Below are positions 52,667-60,104 of a stretch of 64,000 bases of DNA, piece by piece. Source of the DNA: Anoxynatronum sibiricum (GTDB taxonomy: Bacteria; Bacillota; Clostridia; Peptostreptococcales; Tindalliaceae). Position numbers and translations under genes: made by a program. How positions within the stretch are numbered: position 1 is the stretch's first letter; every line of letters begins with the position of its first letter. The DNA lies in contig NZ_JBCITM010000006.1 of assembly GCF_039414295.1 (NCBI RefSeq), positions 153,984 through 217,983 on the forward strand, in the 5' to 3' direction. The notes beneath the pieces are model-generated. The model made no database searches. It saw only the letters and a program-made list of their open reading frames with translations, and was not told the DNA's origin.

Positions 52667-54436
52667 TTAATGGTCGCCGCCTGCATTTCCCCTGATTTTT
52701 GCCGTTTCCTTCGCATCCACTTCAAAGGTTTCCTGATGAATCACGACGCCGTACTTCTCTTTGGCCCTTTCAAAAGATACCAGCCCCATTTCCACGTCTT
52801 CCCGTACTTTTTCCGGGTCTCTTTCGAAGGGATTGCCGCAGCCTCCTCCACTGGCGGTGATGCAGGTAACGGTGTCGCCGTAGTTGAGAAAAATCACATC
52901 TCCCATGGCGTACTCCAGCACCTGCTCATTTTTCTTTCCTTCATTGATGATCCACTGGCTGGTTTCCCCCGGCAAACCGCCGAAGATACCCTGGGGCGGA
53001 ATTTTGGATTTCTGGGAAACATGGGAGAAGATGCCGTCGTAACCCAGCAGCTGCCACTTTCTTCGCTGGGCGAACCCGCTGCGGAATTTTCCTGCTCCCT
53101 CTGAATCGGGGAGGATGGACCGCTCAATGAAGAGCATGGGAGCTTCAATCTCCTGGGCTTCAAGGGGTGGTATGGGGCAGTTGGTCACGTGACAGGACAT
53201 GATGCTGACGCCGTCGCTGTGGGGTCTGGCACCCAGGCCTCCCGGCACGATTTCGCCCCAATACTGGCGGTGGTTGACTTCCCCTCCCCGGGGATGGGTT
53301 TCAAGGTTGGTGCCTGAGCAGAAGTCATAATTGGTGCCGCAGGAATCTGCCATCACCTTGTCGGGAATCGCCTGGGCCATGGCGCCCATGATGAGGTCCA
53401 CCAGAATATGGTCGGTGACCATGCGCTGGAAGCAGCCAATGGGCATGGTGCAGTTCACCAGGGTTCCTTCAGGGGCAACGACTGTGACGGGACGGTGGCA
53501 GCCCTGGTTGCTGGGGATGTGGGCATTGGTGATGCACCGCATGGTGTAATAGGTTGCCGAGATGGTGGCCGACAGGGGGGAGTTGATGGGCCCCCGAATT
53601 TGCTTGTCGGTGCCGGTGTAATCGAAGGTGATGTTGTCACCTTCAACGATGACGGTGAGCTTCAGGGTGTAGGGTCCTCCCTGGAAGCCGTCGTCCAGGA
53701 TTTTTTCTTCGTGTTCATACCGGCCGTCTTTGATGCGCCTGATCTCGTTTCGGGTTAACCGCTCGGAGTAGCCGAGGAGGTCTTCCACCACTGCGTTCAC
53801 CAGTTCCAGCCCATATTTTTTAACAATTTGCCGAAAACCCTTGCTGCCGATGTTGCAGGCAGAGATCTGGGCCATGAGATCGCCCTTCATATCTCTGGGG
53901 TTGCGGGTGTTGTTGAGGATCACATTCCACAGGGCTTCATTGCGCACCCCTTTGTCGTAGAGCTTCACCGGCTCCATGAGAAAGCCTTCCTGCCAGATTT
54001 CCACTGTCCAGGAATCGCCTGTCCATACGCCGCCAACATCTTTGTGGTGGAGCATTGTCACAGAGAAAGCGATGAGGGCTTCTTCATCGGAAAAAACCGG
54101 CGCAATCATGATCAGGTCTTTGGTATGGTGGCTCCCCAGAGATTCGCCCCCTGCATAGGGATGGTTGGTGAGGATCAGGTCGCCGGGGTACATCTCTTCC
54201 CGACTGAAGTATTTGGTGAGCACCGTGTTCAGGCACGGCCCCAGGCAATTCAGGTGAATGGGCACGTTGGCACCTTCGGCCAGCAGCCTTCCCTGGCTGT
54301 CGAAGACTGCCGAGGAGCAGTCCATCATTTCTTTAACAATGGTGGAATAACTGCTTCTCACCATGGTGGCCGACATCTGTTCTGCAACTGAACGAAGGGC
54401 ATTGTTGACGACTTCCAGCAAAATGGCATTGGACAT
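52667..54436 (-). CDS. hyuB: Hydantoinase/oxoprolinase subunit B
   Basis: HyuB-type subunit of 589 residues. Typical stretches are SMRSSYS-like TMVRSSYSTIVKEMMDCSSA, HPYAGGESLGSHHTKDLIMI, and FDYTGTDKQIRGPINSPLSA. The C-terminal part reads GGEVNHRQYWGEIVPGGLGA. With HyuA it forms an ATP-dependent ring-opening amidohydrolase acting on hydantoins, N-methylhydantoin, 5-oxoproline or, in related enzymes, acetone-type substrates. The ATG directly follows the hyuA stop (TAAATG), so the two are made together. The substrate is not determined by sequence. Confidence 0.92.
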   Translation of the reverse strand: MSNAILLEVVNNALRSVAEQMSATMVRSSYSTIVKEMMDCSSAVFDSQGRLLAEGANVPIHLNCLGPCLNTVLTKYFSREEMYPGDLILTNHPYAGGESLGSHHTKDLIMIAPVFSDEEALIAFSVTMLHHKDVGGVWTGDSWTVEIWQEGFLMEPVKLYDKGVRNEALWNVILNNTRNPRDMKGDLMAQISACNIGSKGFRQIVKKYGLELVNAVVEDLLGYSERLTRNEIRRIKDGRYEHEEKILDDGFQGGPYTLKLTVIVEGDNITFDYTGTDKQIRGPINSPLSATISATYYTMRCITNAHIPSNQGCHRPVTVVAPEGTLVNCTMPIGCFQRMVTDHILVDLIMGAMAQAIPDKVMADSCGTNYDFCSGTNLETHPRGGEVNHRQYWGEIVPGGLGARPHSDGVSIMSCHVTNCPIPPLEAQEIEAPMLFIERSILPDSEGAGKFRSGFAQRRKWQLLGYDGIFSHVSQKSKIPPQGIFGGLPGETSQWIINEGKKNEQVLEYAMGDVIFLNYGDTVTCITASGGGCGNPFERDPEKVREDVEMGLVSFERAKEKYGVVIHQETFEVDAKETAKIRGNAGGDH

Positions 54437-56503
54437 TTACTTCACCTCTTCTCCCTTGAGATTTGTGTGCATGACGATGTTCTTCATTTCATCAATGACG
54501 GCGGTGTGACCGGGGTAGACCACGGTGGTGGCACCCATTTCTGCGATGATGGCGGGGCCTTCCACCTGTTCCCCGGCCTTCAGTGAATCCCGGTTGATGA
54601 CCTCTACAGGGTATTCCCTGCCGGCAAAAATGGCGGTGCCGGCCAGTCGTTCGTCGCCTGCTTCAGATTGGATTAATCTGGCATTTTGCAGCAGGTCTGG
54701 CTTGCTGAAGGTGCCGATGGCGCTGACCCTGTAATTGACAAACTCAATGGGGTCTTCCCGCATGCAGTGGCCGTAGGCCTGTTCGTGGAGGGTATGAAAC
54801 TGGTGAATCATGTTGTCAATGTCGTCTTCACTCAGCACTTTGGACGGCATGGGCACACTGATCTCAAAGGCCTGGCCGAAATAGCGCATGTCACAGGTGC
54901 GCACCAGCAGAATATGTTCTTTGTTCACCTGCTGTTTTTCAAGCTCCCGGAGTCCCTGCTGATCAAGTTCGGTGTAGATCTGGTTCAGCAGGCGGGCACT
55001 GATTTGTTCCTTTGTCATCAGCCGTGTGTGCACCCGGTCACATTTGATGTCAGAGAGCACCAGTCCCAAGGCACAGAAGGTGCCCGGTGAGTAGGGGACG
55101 ATTACCTTGGGGATTTCCAGATCTTCTGCCAGTTTTCCTGCATGAAGGCCTCCTGCGCCGCCGAAGGCCACCAGGGTGAAATCTCTGGGATCATATCCTT
55201 TCTGAACGGAAACGAACTTAATGGCCCTGATCATATTGGAATTCACCACATCAATAATGCCTTCCGCTGCCTTCACCAGGTCAATTGCCAACGGCTCTGC
55301 CACATATTCCCTGATGGCGGCGGCGGTTTTTTCCATGGCGTTCTCCAGGTTTTCCTCAAAGATTTCCGGCCGGATTCTGCCGGTGACCAGGTTGGCGTCT
55401 GTCACCGTTGGCCGGGTGCCGCCTTTGCCATAGCATACCGGCCCCGGGTCGGCACCGGCGCTGATGGGCCCCACCTTCAGGGCGCCGCCTTCGTCACACC
55501 AGGCAATGCTGCCGCCGCCTGCACCGATGAAACTCAGGTCAACGGTGGGAATGCTGATGGGGTAGCCTTCCACACTGTTTTCTGTGGTGAAGCGCATGAT
55601 GTTGTTCTGAATCAGGGCCACATCGGCACTGGTGCCCCCCATGTCCAGGGTGATGATGTTTTTTTCGCCAATCAGTTCACACATGTAGTTGGCTGCAATG
55701 ATACCTGCAATGGGCCCTGATTCTGACACTGATACCGGTTTGCTGAGGGCTGCGTCAAAGGTCATGATACCGGCGTTGCCCTGCATCATGTAGCAGTTGG
55801 CTGCCATCTGCTTTTTCTCCATTTCCTCCTTAAACTCCACGATATGGGATGCCATGTTGGGCATCATGTAGGCGTTGATCACCGTGGTGGAGGTGCGTTC
55901 GTATTCCCTGAACTGGGGAATGATCTCTGAGGACACCGACACATACACCTCTGGCCACTCCCGTTGAATGATTCGTTTGATTTCAACTTCATGCTGGGGA
56001 TTTGCATAGGCGTGCATCAGGCACACGGCAACGGCTCTGATGTTTTTTTCTTTCAGTTTTTCAACAATGGCCATCACTTCGGTTTCGCTGACGGGGGTCA
56101 GGGCTTCTCCCTTGAAGTTCATCCGCTCGGTCACTTCAAACCGGAGGTTTCTTTTCACCAGCGGCTCTGGCTTTTCCATGTTGATATCGTAGATATTTTC
56201 ACTGCGATAGGCCCTGCCGATTTCCAGCACGTCTCTGAAGCCTTTGGTGGTGATCAGCGCGGTTGCTTCGCTTTCTTTTTGGGCGATCATGTTCACCACA
56301 ATGGTGGTGCCATACACCAGTTCCCTGATTTCCTGGGGGCTGATGCCGCATTGCGCCACGATTTTGTTAATGCCGTTATTGATGCCCTTCAAAAGTTCTT
56401 TAGGGGTGGTGGGGGTCTTGGTGTAGTAGATTCTTCCGGTATCCACATGGGTTAAGACCACGTCTGTGTTGGTGCCACCGGTATCAATTCCGATACGATA
56501 CAT
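54437..56503 (-). CDS. hyuA: Hydantoinase/oxoprolinase subunit A (ATP-binding)
   Basis: HyuA-type subunit of 688 residues with the actin/Hsp70-like ATPase fold. The phosphate-1 motif is IGIDTGGTNTDVVLT at the N-terminus and the second is TLDMGGTSADVALI. The adenosine motif is in LVAFGGAGGLHAGKLAEDL. SESGPIAGIIAANYMCELIG is characteristic of the family. I placed the start at 56503 after AGAGGTG, where the family begins; the frame extends to 56668 without support. It lies 17 bases after the alanine-dehydrogenase-like gene. Confidence 0.93.
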   Translation of the reverse strand: MYRIGIDTGGTNTDVVLTHVDTGRIYYTKTPTTPKELLKGINNGINKIVAQCGISPQEIRELVYGTTIVVNMIAQKESEATALITTKGFRDVLEIGRAYRSENIYDINMEKPEPLVKRNLRFEVTERMNFKGEALTPVSETEVMAIVEKLKEKNIRAVAVCLMHAYANPQHEVEIKRIIQREWPEVYVSVSSEIIPQFREYERTSTTVINAYMMPNMASHIVEFKEEMEKKQMAANCYMMQGNAGIMTFDAALSKPVSVSESGPIAGIIAANYMCELIGEKNIITLDMGGTSADVALIQNNIMRFTTENSVEGYPISIPTVDLSFIGAGGGSIAWCDEGGALKVGPISAGADPGPVCYGKGGTRPTVTDANLVTGRIRPEIFEENLENAMEKTAAAIREYVAEPLAIDLVKAAEGIIDVVNSNMIRAIKFVSVQKGYDPRDFTLVAFGGAGGLHAGKLAEDLEIPKVIVPYSPGTFCALGLVLSDIKCDRVHTRLMTKEQISARLLNQIYTELDQQGLRELEKQQVNKEHILLVRTCDMRYFGQAFEISVPMPSKVLSEDDIDNMIHQFHTLHEQAYGHCMREDPIEFVNYRVSAIGTFSKPDLLQNARLIQSEAGDERLAGTAIFAGREYPVEVINRDSLKAGEQVEGPAIIAEMGATTVVYPGHTAVIDEMKNIVMHTNLKGEEVK

Positions 56504-56520
56504 CTTTTCACCTCTTCTCG

Positions 56521-57630
56521 TTATTTTGTGCTGCTGTAGTAACTCAGGGAAGACTTCACAAGAGACCGTTCGTACAGGTTCCGGCTGTTCAGATCCAGTG
56601 CTTCGATGGGCTTTGACAACAACACATCGATATGGGGAATCATCTGTTTTCCGTAAATCTCCATGCACTCTTTGGCGTCGACGCCGGGCCAGGCATTGCA
56701 GCTGATAACCACCCTTCGGTTGGTTGTTGAAACAGAAGGCGGCAGATGTTCATACATGTCATCATCCGGTTCAATGATGTATTTGTCAAGGGTGCCTGTG
56801 GGGATTCCCTCGATGCCCTTCACCTGGATGGGAGTGGTCTGTTCATTGTAGGGATCTGCCGCCAGATCAAGAATGACGGCGCACGCCGGCAGGCATGCCA
56901 GCAGCTGGTTGCTGATGATGAACCTGGAGGGGTCGGGTCTTTTGCTGGCATCCACCAGCACATGGGTGTGGGCCAGTATTTGTTGAAGCAGGCTCTCCTT
57001 TTGGGTCACCGCCCTGGGGAGCATATGAATGATCAGTCCCTTGTCGGTTGTGAGAAACTCGTTGTCTCCAAATGCCTCGAAGGCCTTGGCTGCGTTTGCC
57101 GCCACTGCACCCGCGCCGATGATGGAAATGTGAATGAGGTTTTCCTGGATCTGCCTGAAATCATTGGTTCTTTTCTTTAATTCTTCAAAGGCGATTCTTG
57201 ACCCGGCGGTGGAGGTGCCCCGATAGTTCACCAGAATGCGTTCGTTTTCATCATTCACCATGGCATCCATCGAAAAACAGTTGATTTTTCGCTCTCTCAA
57301 CAGCTCGTTTCTGGTTTCTCTGGTTTCATAGTGGAGCATGGAGATTAAGACGGCCCCTTCGCGAATGAGATTGATTTCATCTGTTTCGGGACATCGCAGC
57401 ACAATGATGGCATCGCTTTGATAGACCTCTGCAAGGTCAGCAAAACAGATATGGGGGTTGCTTTGAAGGTAATCAGTTTCAGTAAACCCCAGTCTTTCTC
57501 CGTACCCCTTTTCAAGGCAAATGTCCACTTCATAGCCTTGAAGATCTTCAAAAAACCGGGGGAGAAAATCCCGTTTCTCACTTTCTTCTTTATGCATCTT
57601 TGGAAAACCGATGGATTTAACCAACCGCAT
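56521..57630 (-). CDS. Alanine dehydrogenase/PNT-like oxidoreductase
   Basis: Protein of 369 residues. The N-terminal half matches the AlaDH/PNT substrate domain (DFLPRFFEDLQGYEVDICLE, then AIIVLRCPETDEINLIREG). A Rossmann segment follows at ISIIGAGAVAANAAKAFEAF. It is divergent: the usual GxGxxG reads GAGAVA, and the C-terminal part (CNAWPGVDAKECMEIYGKQM) is unfamiliar. It may be an amino-acid or N-methyl-amino-acid dehydrogenase acting on a product of the hydantoinase; this is inference. The ATG at 57630 is seven bases after AGGAGG. First gene of the operon and about 95 bases after a sigma-54 start point. Confidence 0.78.
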   Translation of the reverse strand: MRLVKSIGFPKMHKEESEKRDFLPRFFEDLQGYEVDICLEKGYGERLGFTETDYLQSNPHICFADLAEVYQSDAIIVLRCPETDEINLIREGAVLISMLHYETRETRNELLRERKINCFSMDAMVNDENERILVNYRGTSTAGSRIAFEELKKRTNDFRQIQENLIHISIIGAGAVAANAAKAFEAFGDNEFLTTDKGLIIHMLPRAVTQKESLLQQILAHTHVLVDASKRPDPSRFIISNQLLACLPACAVILDLAADPYNEQTTPIQVKGIEGIPTGTLDKYIIEPDDDMYEHLPPSVSTTNRRVVISCNAWPGVDAKECMEIYGKQMIPHIDVLLSKPIEALDLNSRNLYERSLVKSSLSYYSSTK

Positions 57631-57735
57631 CACCATTCCTCCTGTCCTGTCACTTGATTACTTTCATGTCATTCTGCTTTTTCAGGCTTTAGCCTTCACG
57701 CTGCGACAGTTGCTCACATCATGACTTCTATTAAG

Positions 57736-57751
57736 TGCAATTACCATGCCA
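57736..57751 (-). promoter_or_regulatory. Sigma-54 promoter of the hyu operon
   Basis: On the minus strand TGGCATGGTAATTGCA matches the -24/-12 consensus TGGCACG-N4-TTGCA with one difference, and GG and GC are exactly ten bases apart. Transcription would start near 57725, leaving a leader of about 95 bases before the dehydrogenase ATG. A sigma-54 activator is encoded divergently at 58901, which strengthens the call. Confidence 0.82.
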
Positions 57752-57787
57752 TGAAGTTATCTGTTCCATAATGGCTATTTTTCAACG

Positions 57788-57935
57788 TTGCAATGTTTGA
57801 TTGTTCGGAAAATTCGTTGCATTGTTGGCACATGTTGCATTTTCGCAACACTATTTTGGTGTTAATGGTTTTGTTTTTCTCTTTTTCTTTCAAAATCGCC
57901 TTTGGCTTAATGATTTCGTTGCATTTACGGCACAT
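57788..57935. promoter_or_regulatory. Probable enhancer sites for the sigma-54 activator
   Basis: Two 21-base direct repeats, TTCGTTGCATT followed by three variable bases and GGCACAT, lie at 57813-57833 and 57915-57935. Four copies of GTTGCA occur at 57788, 57816, 57834 and 57918, one within GTTGCATTTTCGCAAC. They lie 40-185 bases upstream of the -24 element, the usual range for activator binding. RpiR may also bind here, since the regulator gene starts at 58026. Confidence 0.6.
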
Positions 57936-58025
57936 TTATGTGAATCTCTTCTTGAACTTGTCGGGATATATGGTATGCTTAAGTCAATAATGGAAATATT
58001 CTGAAGTAGGGAGGGAGATGGTTAA

Positions 58026-58889
58026 GTGGAAGACTACAAGCAGAATTTCCTGAAAAAGCTGACTGAAGCATCCCTTGATTTAAATGAAACTGAAACGGTA
58101 TTGGCAACATACGTGAAGGAAAACTACAAAAAAGTATCGCTTCTTGACCTGGACGATGTGTCGAAAATTTTGTCCATTGAACCGGTACACATTGTGCGGT
58201 ACATTACCAAACTGGGATTTAAAAATTATGAGGATTTAAGAAGCACACTGCGGGATTTTGCCATGTCTGAACTCAGTTCTGCCGACCGGTTTGAGTTTTC
58301 TCAGATCAGCCTGGCGCCACAAATTAGCAACATTAAGAATGTGGTCATTCATAAAGAGCTGTCCAACCTCAACAAACTCATTGATCGCTTTGATGAGGCC
58401 GCCTTCTACTCACTTCTGGAAAGAATCATCATTGCACCGGAAATCATCGTGGTGGGTACCCGAAGCTCCAGTATTCTGGCCCTCTACATTGATCAGATGT
58501 TTAACAAGCTGGGCAAACATACCATTGCCATTACTTCAGGAGCCACCACTCAGCTGGATAACCTGCCACTGCTTCACAATGAAGCCCTGGTGCTGGCCCT
58601 GGGTTTTGCCCGTTATCCAAAAGAAACGGTTCGAATGGTCAGCTTTTTCAAGAAACGTCAGCATGCGGTTGTTTCCATCACCGATCACGCCACTTCACCG
58701 CTGGCCCCGTTTTCTGATGTAACCTTTACTGTTCCCTGTCAGTCAGTCTCCATCACCGACTTTTATGCCACACCTTTCAGCGTCATCAATATGATCATCA
58801 TTCTGTTGAGTCAGATCGACAAAGACAGATCAGCCAGCTACTTAAACCGATTTGAGGATATGGCCAAAGACTTTGGTTTCTATTTCTGA
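58026..58889 (+). CDS. RpiR family regulator (HTH plus SIS domain)
   Basis: Regulator of 287 residues. The N-terminal RpiR HTH (about 1-80) reads LNETETVLATYVKENYKKVS, then VSKILSIEPVHIVRYITKLG. The SIS domain (about 125-265) begins IIVVGTRSSSILALYIDQMF, with LPLLHNEALVLALGFARYP; SIS domains usually bind sugar phosphates, but here the ligand may be a hydantoin- or amino-acid-related compound. The start is GTG at 58026; an ATG upstream is out of frame. It is divergent from the hyu operon and 11 bases before the sigma-54 activator, so it probably represses or tunes both. Confidence 0.88.
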   Translation: MEDYKQNFLKKLTEASLDLNETETVLATYVKENYKKVSLLDLDDVSKILSIEPVHIVRYITKLGFKNYEDLRSTLRDFAMSELSSADRFEFSQISLAPQISNIKNVVIHKELSNLNKLIDRFDEAAFYSLLERIIIAPEIIVVGTRSSSILALYIDQMFNKLGKHTIAITSGATTQLDNLPLLHNEALVLALGFARYPKETVRMVSFFKKRQHAVVSITDHATSPLAPFSDVTFTVPCQSVSITDFYATPFSVINMIIILLSQIDKDRSASYLNRFEDMAKDFGFYF

Positions 58890-58900
58890 GGTGAAAAACA

Positions 58901-59947
58901 GTGGCGGAGGGATCAAAAATCATGAAATTTGACGTTGTTTATGATCAAGATGATTGTGCCATCATTCCTCAGAATTTTGCTGCGTTCAAAATCGGCAGCA
59001 TTATCACCAGCAACCCGGCCATGGTTGACCTGATCAACGTGTGCTTGCGAATCGCCAAGTCGGATGCTCCCATTCTCATCACCGGTGAATCTGGCGTGGG
59101 AAAGGAGCTGCTTGCTGAGTTGATCCACAGCAACAGCAACCGGCGCAAGGAGCCTTTTCTGAAAATCAACTGTGCCGCCATTCCTGACAGCCTGAAGGAA
59201 TCGGAACTGTTTGGATACGAGCCGGGTGCTTTCACCGGAGCACTGAAGCATGGAAAAAAAGGCCTCATTGAGGCTTCCAAGAACAGTACCCTGCTGATGG
59301 ATGAAATTGGCGAAATGCCCCTGGGAATGCAGTCAACGCTTCTGAGAGTGCTGCAGGATGGCAAGTTTGTCAGAGTCGGCGGCTCTAAGGAAGTGAAATC
59401 GGATGTGCGGCTGATTTGTGCCACTAACAGAAACCTGAAAGACTTGGTGGATGAAGGCTTGTTCCGAAATGATTTGTATTTCAGGCTGAATGTGATTCCC
59501 ATCACCTTGCCGCCTTTATCGGAACGGCCGGAAGATATTTCCCTGCTGGCCCTCTATTACACCGATCATTTCAACCGCCAGTATAATTCGCACAAACGAC
59601 TGCACCGGAGTGTGCTGGAGGCTTTTTCCATGCGTCAGTGGACGGGAAATGTCAGGGAACTGCGAAACACCATGGAACGGCTGGTGCTTATCGCCGTGAA
59701 TGAGATGATTTCTGTTGAGGATCTGGATTACATTGATGCCATCAACCACAAGGATTCTCCCGACTGCATGACTGATCAGGCAAAGGATGTCTCTGTGCAG
59801 GACAAACCCTTGAAGGCAATGGTGGAAGCGTATGAGATTGATCTTATTAAAAAGGCCATTGAACGGCACGGCAGCCTGAGGAAGGCGGCAAAGGCGCTGG
59901 ATGTGACACCATCCACCATTTCCCGAAAACTCACCAGGGATAAATAA
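58901..59947 (+). CDS. Sigma-54 activator without a sensory domain
   Basis: AAA+ enhancer-binding protein of 348 residues. It goes almost directly into the AAA+ core: Walker A GESGVGKE (62-69), sigma-54 contact loop GAFTGA (109-114), Walker B LLMDEIGEM, and arginine-finger region FRNDLYFRLNVIPI. A Fis-type HTH closes it (GSLRKAAKALDVTPSTISRK). With only about 30 residues ahead of the core there is no PAS, GAF or receiver domain, as in PspF. Its activity may be set by another protein, possibly the RpiR partner. GTG at 58901 and ATG at 58922 are both plausible starts. Confidence 0.9.
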   Translation: MAEGSKIMKFDVVYDQDDCAIIPQNFAAFKIGSIITSNPAMVDLINVCLRIAKSDAPILITGESGVGKELLAELIHSNSNRRKEPFLKINCAAIPDSLKESELFGYEPGAFTGALKHGKKGLIEASKNSTLLMDEIGEMPLGMQSTLLRVLQDGKFVRVGGSKEVKSDVRLICATNRNLKDLVDEGLFRNDLYFRLNVIPITLPPLSERPEDISLLALYYTDHFNRQYNSHKRLHRSVLEAFSMRQWTGNVRELRNTMERLVLIAVNEMISVEDLDYIDAINHKDSPDCMTDQAKDVSVQDKPLKAMVEAYEIDLIKKAIERHGSLRKAAKALDVTPSTISRKLTRDK

Positions 59948-60020
59948 CTGCCCGCTGCATTGGTTCCTGGTTGAAAAAGCGAGATCAAAAACGAATGTCA
60001 TTCCTTCAGCTCCCATGGTG

Positions 60021-60026
60021 TATAAT
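60021..60026 (+). promoter_or_regulatory. Sigma-A -10 element before the two-component genes
   Basis: TATAAT preceded by GGTG lies about 80 bases before the kinase ATG. No good -35 TTGACA is seen at 17 bases upstream, so promoter strength may depend on the upstream TG. It suggests constitutive low expression of the sensor pair. Confidence 0.45.
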
Positions 60027-60104
60027 AGAAGCCAGCAGTCTCGCACTTCTACCTAATGCTTGCCCCAGCTTTACACCACCACCTTCTTTGGGAGGCGTTC
60101 TGCC

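Noticed and set aside
57826..57841. TGGCACATGTTGCAT as a second, plus-strand sigma-54 promoter for rpiR
   Set aside because: GG and GC are eight, not ten, bases apart, so sigma-54 could not read it; better explained as part of the enhancer repeats.
57741..57935. Minus-strand frame with CXXC-like pairs (CRKCNE and CNMCQQCNE), looking like a 64-residue zinc protein
   Set aside because: The cysteine pattern is produced by the two 21-base direct repeats read in frame, it overlaps the sigma-54 promoter, and no ribosome site precedes it.
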